From: Caulobacter sp. S45
GTDB taxonomy: Bacteria > Pseudomonadota > Alphaproteobacteria > Caulobacterales > Caulobacteraceae
Assembly (NCBI RefSeq): GCF_009765965.1
Contig: NZ_LMUL01000014.1
Location: 1,468,572 to 1,532,571, forward strand
Length of the DNA: 64,000 nt
Reading direction: 5' to 3'
Positions 47,969 through 56,542 of this stretch are shown piece after piece (the first letter of the stretch is position 1; each line of letters starts with the position of its first letter). The position numbers and the translations under genes were made by a program. The notes beneath the pieces were generated by a model. It worked only from the letters and a program-made list of their open reading frames with translations, did not search any database and was not told the DNA's origin.

Positions 47969-48958
47969 TCAGGTTTCGTGCCGGAGCGGGCGGGAGAGCA
48001 GGTTCTCGATCGCCGCATCCACGTCGATCTCACCGGCGACCACCGCCGCCACCGCCTCGCAGACCGGCGTCTCCACGCCAAGCCGCGCCGCCAGCGCCCG
48101 CACCGCCGGGGCCGAGGTCAGCCCCTCGGCCACCGAGCGTTTGCCGGCCAGCGCCTGCGCCAGCGTCTCGCCCCGCCCCAGCGCCACGCCCAGGCTCATA
48201 TTGCGCGATTGCGGGCTGGAGCAGGTCAGCACCAGGTCGCCCAGGCCACAGAGCCCCGCCAGCGTCTCCGCCCGTCCGCCCAGCGCCACGCCCAGCCGGG
48301 TCATCTCCGCGAAGCCGCGCGTGATCAGCCCGGCATGGGCGCTGCGGCCCAGCCCGCGCCCCTCGACCACGCCGCAGGCCAGCGCCAGCACGTTCTTCAC
48401 CGCGCCCCCGGCCTCGGCCCCGATCAGGTCGTCGGACAGGTAGGGGCGGAAGGTGGGGGTCGCCAAGGCGTGCGCCAGTTCCTCGCCGAGGACGGGATCG
48501 GCGCAGGCCAGGGTCACCGCGCAGGGCAAGCCCCGCGCCACCTCGCCCGCAAAGCTCGGGCCAGACAGGACGGCGGCGGGCGCGTCCGGCAATATCTCTG
48601 CCAGCACCTCGGTCATCAGCTTCAGCGTCCCCTGCTCCACCCCCTTGGCGCACAGCATCACCGGCACGCCGGGACCTATGTGCTGGCCCAGGGCGGCCAG
48701 GGTCGCGCGCATGTGCTGGGCCGGGCAGACCGCCAGGATCAGATCGGCCGCCGCCAGGTGGGCCAGGTCGGCGGTGGGTCGCACGGCGTCGCTCAGGCGC
48801 ACGCCGGGCAGGTAGGCGGGGTTCTCGCGGGTCTCGGCCAGGGTGCGCGCCACCTCCGGCTCGTGCGCCCACAGCACCACCTCCAGCCCGGCCCGCACGC
48901 AGACCTCGGCCAGGGCCGTGCCCCAGGCGCCCGCGCCGACGACGCCGACAACCTTCAC
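47969..48958 (-). CDS. gpsA: Glycerol-3-phosphate dehydrogenase [NAD(P)+]
   Basis: Makes sn-glycerol 3-phosphate from DHAP for phospholipids. The 329-residue protein has [47 protein letters not shown] and the catalytic-region [21 protein letters not shown]. The GTG start overlaps the tsaD stop (GTGA). The last 12 bp including the stop are repeated once just downstream, a small tandem duplication. Confidence 0.95.
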   Translation of the reverse strand: MKVVGVVGAGAWGTALAEVCVRAGLEVVLWAHEPEVARTLAETRENPAYLPGVRLSDAVRPTADLAHLAAADLILAVCPAQHMRATLAALGQHIGPGVPVMLCAKGVEQGTLKLMTEVLAEILPDAPAAVLSGPSFAGEVARGLPCAVTLACADPVLGEELAHALATPTFRPYLSDDLIGAEAGGAVKNVLALACGVVEGRGLGRSAHAGLITRGFAEMTRLGVALGGRAETLAGLCGLGDLVLTCSSPQSRNMSLGVALGRGETLAQALAGKRSVAEGLTSAPAVRALAARLGVETPVCEAVAAVVAGEIDVDAAIENLLSRPLRHET

Positions 48959-50040
48959 GCCTTGGCTCCCTTGCGACCGGGCATATGCAGTGGGTTGAGC
49001 CGCGCGGCCTCGGCGTCCAGCGGCCAGCGCGGGCGGGCGGGCGCGTCCAACGGGTCGGTCAGCCCCGCCGCCAGCCGCTCGGCCCCGGCCAGGGCGATCA
49101 TGGCCGCGTTGTCGGTGCAGTATTTCAGCGGTGGGGCGGCGAAGGCGAAGCCATGGACGGCGGCGGTGCGCTCCAGCGCCGCGCGCACCGCGCCATTGGC
49201 GGCCACCCCGCCGGCGACCACGAACAGCCGCCCCTCGCCGCCCCGGCCCTGGGCATAGAGGGCCATGGCGCGGCCCGAGCGTTCGGCCAGCTGATCGGCG
49301 ATGGCGGTCTGCACCGACAGGGCCAGGTCGGCGCGGTCCTGTTCGCTTTCGGTCTTTTCGGCCAGGCGCGCCGCGGCGGTCTTCAGCCCGGAAAAGGAGA
49401 AGTCGCAGTCCTTGCGCCCCAGCAGCATCCTCGGCAGCACATAGCGATCCGGCTTGCCGGCACGCGCGAGCTGCTCCAGCGCCGGGCCGCCGGGATAGGG
49501 CAGGCCCAGGCTGGCGGCGATCTTGTCGAAGGCCTCGCCCGCCGCGTCGTCGATGGTCGAGCCCAGCCGGGTGCAGGCTCCGATCCCGTCCACCGCCAGC
49601 AGCTGGCAATGGCCGCCCGAGACCAGCAGCAACAGGAAGGGATAGGGCGCAGGCTGGGCCAGCCGCACCGACACCGCATGGCCCTCCAGGTGGTTGACCG
49701 CCACCAGCGGCAGGCCGCGCGCCAGCGCGATGGCCTTGCCCGCCGACAGACCCACCATCACCCCGCCGACCAGACCTGGCCCCGCCGTGGCGGCCACGCC
49801 GTCGAGGTCGCCCATGCCGATCCCAGCCTCCCGCAGCGCCTGCTCGATGATGTCGTCGATGATCTCGACATGGGCGCGGGCGGCGACCTCGGGCACCACC
49901 CCGCCATAGGGGCGGTGCGCGTCGATCTGGCTGGCGACCACCGAGGAGCGCACCTCCACCGCGTCGCCGTCCAGGCGCACGACCGCGGCGGCGGTCTCGT
50001 CGCAGCTAGTTTCGATACCGAGGACGGTCAGGGCGCTCAA
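48955..50040 (-). CDS. tsaD: tRNA threonylcarbamoyladenosine synthase component TsaD
   Basis: Transfers threonylcarbamoyl to A37 of ANN-decoding tRNAs. The 361-residue ASKHA protein has [14 protein letters not shown], the metal-binding HLEGH in [21 protein letters not shown] and [14 protein letters not shown] use the TTG at 50040 ([16 protein letters not shown]) because the homology begins there; no ATG or GTG is in frame at a sensible distance and no strong ribosome binding site is visible. It is divergent from hemC by 89 bp. Confidence 0.93.
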   Translation of the reverse strand: MSALTVLGIETSCDETAAAVVRLDGDAVEVRSSVVASQIDAHRPYGGVVPEVAARAHVEIIDDIIEQALREAGIGMGDLDGVAATAGPGLVGGVMVGLSAGKAIALARGLPLVAVNHLEGHAVSVRLAQPAPYPFLLLLVSGGHCQLLAVDGIGACTRLGSTIDDAAGEAFDKIAASLGLPYPGGPALEQLARAGKPDRYVLPRMLLGRKDCDFSFSGLKTAAARLAEKTESEQDRADLALSVQTAIADQLAERSGRAMALYAQGRGGEGRLFVVAGGVAANGAVRAALERTAAVHGFAFAAPPLKYCTDNAAMIALAGAERLAAGLTDPLDAPARPRWPLDAEAARLNPLHMPGRKGAKA

Positions 50041-50129
50041 GGCGTGCAGGGCTCGCGTTGCGGAGGGGGCCGCCCTCCTATACCAGCCGGGCTGGCCAAG
50101 TCCTTCGAGGTAGCGTCCGCGCCCGCCCC

Positions 50130-51083
50130 ATGCAACCGACCGCTTTTCCGAACCCCATCCGCATCGGCACACGGGCCTCGCGCCTGGCCCAGATCCAGGC
50201 CCGCTGGACCCAGGCTGCGATCACCAAGGCGCTTGGCCAGCCGCCCGAGGCCGCCGACGAGGTCGCGCCGCTGGTGCTGATCTCCACCGCCGGGGATCGC
50301 ATCCAGGACCGCCGTCTGCTGGAGGTCGGGGGCAAGGCCCTGTTCACCAAGGAGATCGAGCAGGCCCTGCTCGACGGGCGTATCGATTGCGCCGTCCACT
50401 CGCTGAAGGACGTACCCTCCGAGCAGACACCCGGCCTGGTCCTGGCCGCCCACCCCGAGCGCGAGGACGTGCGCGACGCCTTCGTCAGTCCCCGCTTCGC
50501 CCGCTTCGAGGACCTGCCCCAGGGCGCGCGGCTCGGCACCGCCAGCCTGCGCCGGCAAGCCCAGGCCCTGCACCGCCGCCCCGACCTGCAGATCGTCATG
50601 TTCCGCGGCAACGTCGAGACGCGGCTACGCAAACTCGACGCCGGCGAGGTGGACGCCACCCTGCTGGCCTCGGCCGGGCTGAACCGGCTGGGCTTGCAGG
50701 ACCGCATCGCCCAGGCTTTCGACCCCAGGGCCATCCCGCCGGCGCCCGGCCAGGGCGCCCTGGCGATCCAGACCCGCACAGACGACGCCCACAGCGTCTG
50801 GGCCACAGCCATGCACCACGCCCCGACCGCCCTGGCGCTCGCCGCCGAGCGGGGCGCGCTGGAGGCGCTGGAAGGCTCCTGCCGCACGGCCATGGGCGCC
50901 CACGCCTGGCGCGACGGGGAAACCCTGCGCCTGGTGGTCGAGGCCCTGGCGCCCGACGGCTCCACCTGCTGGCGGCGGGAGGGAGACCTGGACGCGCCGG
51001 ATCACCAGAACGCCCACGCGCTCGGCCTCGCCTTCGGCCAGGCGATCCGGGCCGAGGCCGGCGACCGGCTGGAGCTGGGCTGA
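50130..51083 (+). CDS. hemC: Hydroxymethylbilane synthase (porphobilinogen deaminase)
   Basis: Polymerises four porphobilinogens in haem synthesis. The 317-residue protein has RIGTRASRLAQIQARWT, AVHSLKDVPSEQTPGL, GTASLRRQAQAL, RGNVETRLRKLDAGEVDATLLASAGL and the cofactor-bearing cysteine in EGSCRTAMGAHA. The ATG at 50130 is favoured over an in-frame start at 50058. hemD starts 5 bp after its stop. Confidence 0.96.
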   Translation: MQPTAFPNPIRIGTRASRLAQIQARWTQAAITKALGQPPEAADEVAPLVLISTAGDRIQDRRLLEVGGKALFTKEIEQALLDGRIDCAVHSLKDVPSEQTPGLVLAAHPEREDVRDAFVSPRFARFEDLPQGARLGTASLRRQAQALHRRPDLQIVMFRGNVETRLRKLDAGEVDATLLASAGLNRLGLQDRIAQAFDPRAIPPAPGQGALAIQTRTDDAHSVWATAMHHAPTALALAAERGALEALEGSCRTAMGAHAWRDGETLRLVVEALAPDGSTCWRREGDLDAPDHQNAHALGLAFGQAIRAEAGDRLELG

Positions 51084-51088
51084 GACGC

Positions 51089-51814
51089 ATGGCGATCGCC
51101 CGGACCCAGGCCCCGATCCAGGTTTGGGTGACGCGTGCGCAGCCTGGCGCCGAAGCCACGGCGAACCGGCTTGCAGCCCTGGGTTATCGGCCCATCGTCG
51201 CGCCAGTGCTGGAGGTGCGCGCCCTCGGCTCCGCACGGATCGATCTGACGGGGGTCGACGCCCTCGCCTTCACCAGCGCCAACGGGGTGCGGACGTTCGT
51301 GGACCTACAGCCGCGCCGGGACCTGCCCGTCTTCTGCGTCGGCGACGCCACGGCGGCGACGGCCCGCTCATCCGGCTTTTCGAGCGTGGCCTCGTCGGCC
51401 GGCGACGTCGCCACCCTCGCGAAGCTTGTCACCGCAGCATTGCCCGCCGGCGCCGTGGTCGTCCATCCCTGCGCGGTCGAGACGGCCGGCGATCTGGCTG
51501 GCCCCCTGGCGGCGGCCAGGATTTCGCTCACCCGGCTGCCGGTCTACGAGACCTACGCTCACGACACCCTTCCATCGGAGGCGGCCGAGGCGCTGGACGC
51601 TTCGACCCTGGCCACAATCCTGATCCACTCGCCCAAGGGCGCACAGGCGGTGGCCGCCTTGCTGGCGCGAATTCCGGCCGCCACGCTCGCCGACGTCCGC
51701 GTTCTCGCCATCTCCCAAGCCGCGCTCGCCCCGCTCCGCGCCATGGCGTTCGCCGAAGCCGTAGTCGCGCCGAGCCCGGACGAAGCGAGCCTGCTGGACC
51801 TGCTGTCGCGATGA
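51089..51814 (+). CDS. hemD: Uroporphyrinogen-III synthase
   Basis: Closes and inverts ring D of the linear tetrapyrrole from HemC. Sequence conservation in this family is low; the 241-residue length, VWVTRAQPGAEATANRLAALGYRPIVAPVLEV at the start, DALAFTSANGVRTFV and the IHSPKGAQAVAALL segment, with position behind hemC, support the call. It overlaps the next small gene by ATGA. Confidence 0.9.
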   Translation: MAIARTQAPIQVWVTRAQPGAEATANRLAALGYRPIVAPVLEVRALGSARIDLTGVDALAFTSANGVRTFVDLQPRRDLPVFCVGDATAATARSSGFSSVASSAGDVATLAKLVTAALPAGAVVVHPCAVETAGDLAGPLAAARISLTRLPVYETYAHDTLPSEAAEALDASTLATILIHSPKGAQAVAALLARIPAATLADVRVLAISQAALAPLRAMAFAEAVVAPSPDEASLLDLLSR

Positions 51815-52050
51815 CCCAGCCAGACGAAGATGAGGACCCATATGTCCCTCGTCCCACGCTGAGCCCGGCCTTCTGGGCGGCCCTGGCGTTCGGGCTGGCT
51901 CTGGTGCTGGCCGGTGGCGCGGTAGGCCTTTTCGGCGCCCAGATGTTCCCCAAGCCGGCGCCTGGGCCTGCGCCCCATGGACGCTTGGGTGAAGCGCGCT
52001 TTGACAGCGCCCATGGCGCGTGGCAAGGGAGCCGACCGCATCGCATATGA
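51811..52050 (+). CDS. Small single-pass membrane protein after hemD
   Basis: A 79-residue protein with an acidic start (MTQPDEDEDPYVPRP), one hydrophobic segment (about residues 20-45, FWAALAFGLALVLAGGAVGLFGA) and a Pro/Gly-rich end. Many alphaproteobacteria have a large mitofilin-like membrane protein after hemD; this gene occupies that spot but is far shorter and could be a remnant or unrelated. The ATGA overlap with hemD supports translation. Confidence 0.55.
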   Translation: MTQPDEDEDPYVPRPTLSPAFWAALAFGLALVLAGGAVGLFGAQMFPKPAPGPAPHGRLGEARFDSAHGAWQGSRPHRI

Positions 52051-52069
52051 TCGAACAAGAGGTCCCTCC

Positions 52070-52522
52070 TTGGCCAATCCCGAATTGGGGACCAAGCAGA
52101 TTTGTCCCAACTGCCAGACCAAGTTCTACGACCTGAACCGCCGTCCGGCCGTCTGCCCCAAGTGCGCGACCTCCTTCGACCCCGAAGAGGCCGTGCGCTC
52201 GCGCCGCGCCCGCACCCGCGCCGTCCCGGACTACGAGAGCGACGACGAACCGAAGGTCGTGGCTAAGGAGGTCGAGGGCGCGGAGTTCGAGGAAGCGGAA
52301 GACGCCACCCCTGAGATCGACGGGGCGGTCGAACCCGACGTGGTCGAGGACGAAGACGCCGCCGAGCCCGCCGCCGAACCCGATATCGGCGTCGACTTCG
52401 AGGAACCCGCCGAACTCGAGGAAGCCGACACCGAAGACGTGCCCTTCCTGGAGGAGGAAGACGAGGACGACTTCCCCGAGGACGAAATCGAGCCCCATCA
52501 CGACGAAGACGAGAGCCGCTAA
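52070..52522 (+). CDS. FYDLN acid domain protein (TIGR02300 type)
   Basis: A 150-residue protein with an N-terminal zinc-ribbon: C12, C15, C29 and C32 in QICPNCQTKFYDLNRRPAVCPKC, followed by a long, very acidic and disordered tail rich in Asp and Glu. FYDLN-acid proteins are widespread in alphaproteobacteria and have no firm function. The TTG at 52070 is chosen because MANPELGTKQ is the usual start and AAGAGG lies eight bases upstream. Confidence 0.9.
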   Translation: MANPELGTKQICPNCQTKFYDLNRRPAVCPKCATSFDPEEAVRSRRARTRAVPDYESDDEPKVVAKEVEGAEFEEAEDATPEIDGAVEPDVVEDEDAAEPAAEPDIGVDFEEPAELEEADTEDVPFLEEEDEDDFPEDEIEPHHDEDESR

Positions 52523-52611
52523 TCTTTCGAAAAACGGGGCTTGATCGGCGCGGGACCCTGACATAGGTTCCGCCCTCCTCGCGGCCCCGCCCGCCGCGAA
52601 CCCGGTTCTCC

Positions 52612-52687
52612 GGGGCTATAGCTCAGCTGGTAGAGCGCTTGAATGGCATTCAAGAGGTCAGCGGTTCGACTCCGCTTAGCTCCACCA
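52612..52687 (+). tRNA. tRNA-Ala (anticodon GGC)
   Basis: A 76-nt cloverleaf including the encoded CCA end. Acceptor GGGGCTA pairs with TAGCTCC, the D arm is GCTC/GAGC, the anticodon stem is CTTGA/TCAAG around loop ATGGCAT with anticodon GGC, and the T arm is AGCGG-TTCGACT-CCGCT. A strong terminator hairpin follows 10 nt later. Confidence 0.97.
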
Positions 52688-52696
52688 ACACCGACA

Positions 52697-52733
52697 GGGG
52701 GTCGGACCGAAAGGTCCGGCCCCTTGTTCGTTT
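52697..52733 (+). terminator. Rho-independent terminator after tRNA-Ala
   Basis: GGGGTCGGACC and GGTCCGGCCCC form an 11-bp stem with one G-T pair around a GAAA tetraloop, followed by TTGTTCGTTT. This is the most convincing intrinsic terminator in the window. Confidence 0.8.
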
Positions 52734-52781
52734 GGAACGCCAGGAGCCGGCGGCGATCAGGGAGGATCGCGGGAACGCAGC

Positions 52782-54299
52782 CTAGGTCTTTTGGAGCGAG
52801 TTGATCGGTGGGGAACGCCCGCTGAGTTCGTCGCCCGCGGTGTCCGAGAACCGCATGTTCCACAGCGTCGCCGAGGCCGATACGACCGTGACCACCAGGA
52901 AAGCCCAGGTGAACTGGCCGAGCCCGGGCGTGGTCTTGTGGGTGGCCAGCATGCCGACGTGCAGGGCGGCCGCGCCCACGCAGATGCCCAGCGACAACAT
53001 CAGCTGCTGGAAGGTGGCGTAGAAGCTGGTCGCCGCGCTCATCCGTTCGGGTGGGATCTCGTCATAGGCGATGGTGTTGTAGGCGGTGAACTGGAACGAC
53101 ATGAAGAAACCGCAGGCCGCCAGCACGGCGAAGATCACCGCCACCGGCCAGGCCGGACGAAAGAATCCGCAGACGGCGTAGCCGCCGCTGGCGATCAGAC
53201 CGTTGACGATCAGGCTGCTCCTGAACCCGAACCGCCTGAGCAGCTTCGGCGCGAGCCACTTCATACCCAGCGAGCCGATGGCCCCGGCGATGGTGATCGT
53301 GCCGCTGGCCGCAGCACTCATGCCGAACCCCACCTGGAGCATCAGCGGCAGCAGGAACGGCTGGGCCCCCTGGGTGATGCGAGTGAGCGACCCGCCGATC
53401 ACCGACAGCCGAAACGTCGGCACGCGCATCAGCGACAGGTCGAGGATCGGGTCCTGGCGGCGTCGCGCGTGGAGGATGTAGAGCGGCCCGGCGACCAGGC
53501 CCACGGCGATCAGCGACAGGGCCTGGACCAGTTCGCCCGACCGGCTGGTCATCTCGAAGCCGAACAGCAGGCAACCCAGAGACAGACCGGACAGGACGAA
53601 GCCGACCAGGTCGGGCCGCGTCGGCCGTTCGGCCCGCACCTGGCCGATGAACTTGGTGACTAGCGCGATCCCCAGCAGGCCGACGGGCAGGTTGAGGTAG
53701 AAGATCCACCGCCAGTCCAGATAGGTGACGATGAAGCCGCCCAGTGGCGGGCCGACGATCGGGCCCACCAGGGCTGGCATGATCAGCCACGACATGGCCT
53801 GGACCATGTCTTCCTTGGCCACGCTGCGCAGCAGCACCAGCCGCCCGATGGGGATCATCATCGCCCCGCCGATCCCCTGGAGGAACCGGGCGCCGATCAG
53901 GAACGGCAAGGTCCTGGCCTGGCCGCACAACAGCGAGCCGGCCAGGAACAGGACGATGGCCAAGCGGAACACGGTCTTGGAGCCGAACCGGTCGGCCAGG
54001 CGCCCGCTGGCGGGGATGAAGATCGCCAGGGCCAACAGATACGAGGTCAGGGCCGAACTGAGACTGGTGACCGGCGCGCCGAAATCGCGCGCCATGGTCG
54101 GCAGGGCGGTGGCCAGGACGGTGGCGTCCATCTGCTCCATGAACAGGGCGCAGGCGATGATCAGGGCGACAGTGCGATAGCCGCGAGGCTCGGTCGACGG
54201 CCGGCTCGGCACCAGCGCCAACCCATCGGCGGCGGGCACGATGCCGTCGCGAATCTCCGCATTGATCGACGCCAGGCCGCGCCGGCGGGGCCTCAGCAT
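52782..54299 (-). CDS. DHA2-family MFS drug efflux transporter
   Basis: A 505-residue major facilitator with 14 predicted membrane helices, resembling EmrB/QacA proteins. MDATVLATALPTMARDFG gives motif D1/early helix 1, GRLADRFGSKTVFRLAI is motif A, and LVGPIVGPPLGGFIVTYLDWRWIFYLNLPVG is the motif C and DWRWIFYLN signature of the DHA2 group. Such pumps use proton motive force to export toxic compounds. No membrane-fusion EmrA partner is adjacent, so the natural role is unclear. The ATG at 54299 was chosen; a start at 54338 is also in frame. Confidence 0.92.
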   Translation of the reverse strand: MLRPRRRGLASINAEIRDGIVPAADGLALVPSRPSTEPRGYRTVALIIACALFMEQMDATVLATALPTMARDFGAPVTSLSSALTSYLLALAIFIPASGRLADRFGSKTVFRLAIVLFLAGSLLCGQARTLPFLIGARFLQGIGGAMMIPIGRLVLLRSVAKEDMVQAMSWLIMPALVGPIVGPPLGGFIVTYLDWRWIFYLNLPVGLLGIALVTKFIGQVRAERPTRPDLVGFVLSGLSLGCLLFGFEMTSRSGELVQALSLIAVGLVAGPLYILHARRRQDPILDLSLMRVPTFRLSVIGGSLTRITQGAQPFLLPLMLQVGFGMSAAASGTITIAGAIGSLGMKWLAPKLLRRFGFRSSLIVNGLIASGGYAVCGFFRPAWPVAVIFAVLAACGFFMSFQFTAYNTIAYDEIPPERMSAATSFYATFQQLMLSLGICVGAAALHVGMLATHKTTPGLGQFTWAFLVVTVVSASATLWNMRFSDTAGDELSGRSPPINSLQKT

Positions 54300-54525
54300 G
54301 CGCCGCTTCCCAGAGCGAGCGGGCGAAGGGGCGAACAACTGGGCAGGAGGGTCCCCATGGCTGCCGTTGGCCTAGTCGGCTTGTCCCCTAACGGACAATC
54401 CGCAATTCGAAAGTTCGGCCGCTTTCCTAATAGGACATAACGGGTCCCGCCAGCCCGCCGCCACCCCGGCTTGCGGGAGAAACGATGAACGGCCGCTGAA
54501 GCCCGACCTCAGCACCTGGTCACTG
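54300..54525. other. Intergenic region without a clear gene
   Basis: This stretch upstream of the MFS gene contains the sequence TTTCCTAATAGGACATAACGGG (about 54423), which is less GC-rich than its surroundings and could hold promoter elements. I see no convincing ORF start, tRNA or strong hairpin. The reading frame of the following small ORF is open back to a stop at 54373. Confidence 0.4.
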
Positions 54526-54789
54526 TTGCGCGCGCAGAGTGGGTTCACGGTCGCCGATCCCGACGGCCGGTATCGCCTGGAGGTCGACGTGGAACAGCGC
54601 GCGCGCCATTGGATTGCGATCGAGCGCTCCGAAATCAAGGCCGGAGACCTCGTCTCCGCAGAAGCCGGGGGACTACCGATCTATCGGGTGATCGCGCTCG
54701 AGGATCAAAGAACGTCGTTGCGCGAGGAGCAGAGCGGTCGCGATCATGTCGCCCCCCTGAGCGCCCTGCATTGGAAGTTCGCCTCCTAG
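54526..54789 (+). CDS. Small hypothetical protein with unclear start
   Basis: An 87-residue ORF with a balanced, protein-like composition (GFTVADPDGRYRLEVDVEQ, SEIKAGDLVSAEAGGLPIYRV, ALHWKFAS). I do not recognise a family. The TTG start shown has no good ribosome binding site, and the open frame reaches back to 54376 without an ATG or GTG, so it may be the remnant of a longer gene or start at a rare codon. It lies between the MFS transporter and the LRR kinase. Confidence 0.4.
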   Translation: MRAQSGFTVADPDGRYRLEVDVEQRARHWIAIERSEIKAGDLVSAEAGGLPIYRVIALEDQRTSLREEQSGRDHVAPLSALHWKFAS

Positions 54790-54924
54790 GCCACGGATCC
54801 ACTCGGAAGAGGCGGCGAGCGAGGATCGGGCTGCAAGCCTATGTTCCCCATGCCGGGCGACGGCGCTATTGATCCAGGCAAACGGGCGCGAGCGTTCCGT
54901 AAGCCTCCGCCCGGAACCTGCTGC

Positions 54925-56232
54925 ATGACCTCGGCCACGACCCTACAGGCGCTGCGTCGCGGCGACCTTGCAGGCGCCCGGGCGCTCGACCTGAGCCACG
55001 GCGGTCTGACGGAATTCCCGACCGACATCTGCGGCTTGGCGGACACGCTCGAGGTCCTGGACCTGAGCGGGAACGAACTGACCCGCCTGCCGGACGTCTT
55101 CAGCCAGTTGCGCAGGCTGAGGGTGCTGTTCTGCTCGGGCGCCCGGTTCGAGCGCCTGCCGCCGGTGCTGGGCGACTGCCCCGCCCTGAGCCAGATCGGG
55201 TTCAGGCGGACCGGCCTGAGGGAGGTCCCCGCCGAGGCGCTGCCTCCACGCATCCGCTGGCTGACCCTGACCGACAACGCGCTCGAACGCCTGCCCGACG
55301 CCCTGGGTCAGCGCCCGCAATTGCAGAAGCTGATGCTGGCCGGCAATCGGTTGCGCGACCTGCCGGAGAGCCTCGCCGGCGCTTCGAAGCTGGAACTGCT
55401 GCGGCTGTCGGCCAACGCCTTCGCCGCGCTTCCGTCCTGGTTGGTCGAGCTTCCACAGCTGGCCTGGCTGGCCTGGGCCGGCAATCCCCTAGACCGCGAC
55501 ATCGAACCCGAAGGCGCCGTCATTGATTGGGCCAGCCTTCAGCCGGGCGCGCTGCTCGGCGAGGGCGCGTCCGGTCGGGTCTACGAAGCGCTATGGAGCG
55601 AACCTGGAGTCACGACGCCCAGGCGCGTGGCCGTGAAGCTGTTCAAGGGCGCGATGACGAGCGACGGACTGCCCGAGCGGGAGATGGCCGCCTGTCTGAC
55701 CGCAGGCGATCATCCAGCGCTCACCGGCGGCCTCGGCCGGCTGACCGGACATCCGGACCACGCCTCGGGGCTGGTGATGCCGATGCTGCCCGCACACTGG
55801 CACCCGCTGGCCGGTCCTCCGGATCAGGAGAGCTGTAGTCGCGATGTCTACGCTCCCACCCTGCGCCTGGCGCCCGATGTCGCCATTCGGATCGCCAGCG
55901 CGGTCGGCGAGGCCATAGCCCACCTCCACGCCCGCGGGCTGCTCCACGGCGACGTCTATGCGCACAACACGCTGTGGGATGGCGACGCCGGCCACGCGGT
56001 GCTCAGCGATTTCGGTGCGGCGTCCTTCCTGCCAAGCGGCCCACAAGCCGCACGGTTGGAACGGTTGGAGGTGTTGGCCTGGGGCCGATTGCTGAGCGAA
56101 CTGCTGGATCGTTGCGACCTTGGTCCCACGGCGGCCGATCTTGCAGCCCTGTGCGAGACCTGCCTGCAACCGAATGGGAACGCCCGGCCTTCGATGGCCG
56201 CGGCGCTCGACGCCTTAAGAACGCATCTGTGA
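54925..56232 (+). CDS. Leucine-rich-repeat protein kinase
   Basis: A 435-residue fusion. Residues 1-205 are leucine-rich repeats with LDLSGNELTRLP, LTLTDNALERLP, LMLAGNRLRDLPESL and LRLSANAFAALPSWL units. A Ser/Thr-kinase-like domain follows: glycine loop LLGEGASGRVYEA, lysine in RVAVKLFKG, catalytic HGDVYAHNTL and DFGAAS. The kinase is shorter than eukaryotic types and lacks some later motifs, so activity is not certain. There is no membrane segment or signal peptide. The ATG at 54925 is preferred over one 28 codons upstream. No partner phosphatase is adjacent. Confidence 0.88.
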   Translation: MTSATTLQALRRGDLAGARALDLSHGGLTEFPTDICGLADTLEVLDLSGNELTRLPDVFSQLRRLRVLFCSGARFERLPPVLGDCPALSQIGFRRTGLREVPAEALPPRIRWLTLTDNALERLPDALGQRPQLQKLMLAGNRLRDLPESLAGASKLELLRLSANAFAALPSWLVELPQLAWLAWAGNPLDRDIEPEGAVIDWASLQPGALLGEGASGRVYEALWSEPGVTTPRRVAVKLFKGAMTSDGLPEREMAACLTAGDHPALTGGLGRLTGHPDHASGLVMPMLPAHWHPLAGPPDQESCSRDVYAPTLRLAPDVAIRIASAVGEAIAHLHARGLLHGDVYAHNTLWDGDAGHAVLSDFGAASFLPSGPQAARLERLEVLAWGRLLSELLDRCDLGPTAADLAALCETCLQPNGNARPSMAAALDALRTHL

Positions 56233-56542
56233 CAGCCGGGGTTTGATCATTTTCAAATGCCCCGATCTCCTCTCCAGACCCTCCGACCTCGGACGAATTA
56301 AAGCGGCCTTTTGCGTACACTCCCCAGACCCATCCAATGGGTTTTCAGTTGTCGCCGCCTCGTTACGCGATTGTCATCTTAAGATGCTTTGATGAATGGA
56401 TCGGCGCTGCCGCAAGGGCCCATGCCTTGACTGCGTAATCTCAAAAGCTGGCTACTGCCGAAATCTTCATACGAATACCGCCATCGACCCTCGTCTTCTG
56501 AAGACGTGTTTAGAGCGGCAAGGTTGAACCGGGAGGCGCTGA
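56233..56542. other. Intergenic region with palindromes upstream of the phosphoesterase
   Basis: This 310-bp AT-richer stretch has a hairpin GGGGTTTGA/TCAAATGCCCC (56238-56263) just after the LRR kinase stop, which may end that transcript. It also has two perfect palindromes: CATCTTAAGATG (56375-56386) and CGTCTTC-T-GAAGACG (56492-56506). These lie 157-168 and 37-51 bp upstream of the phosphoesterase ATG. No gene was found in it. Confidence 0.5.

Noticed and set aside
52612..52687. tRNA-Ala as an integration site for a genomic island
   Set aside because: No integrase, no direct repeat of the tRNA 3' end downstream and no base-composition jump were seen.
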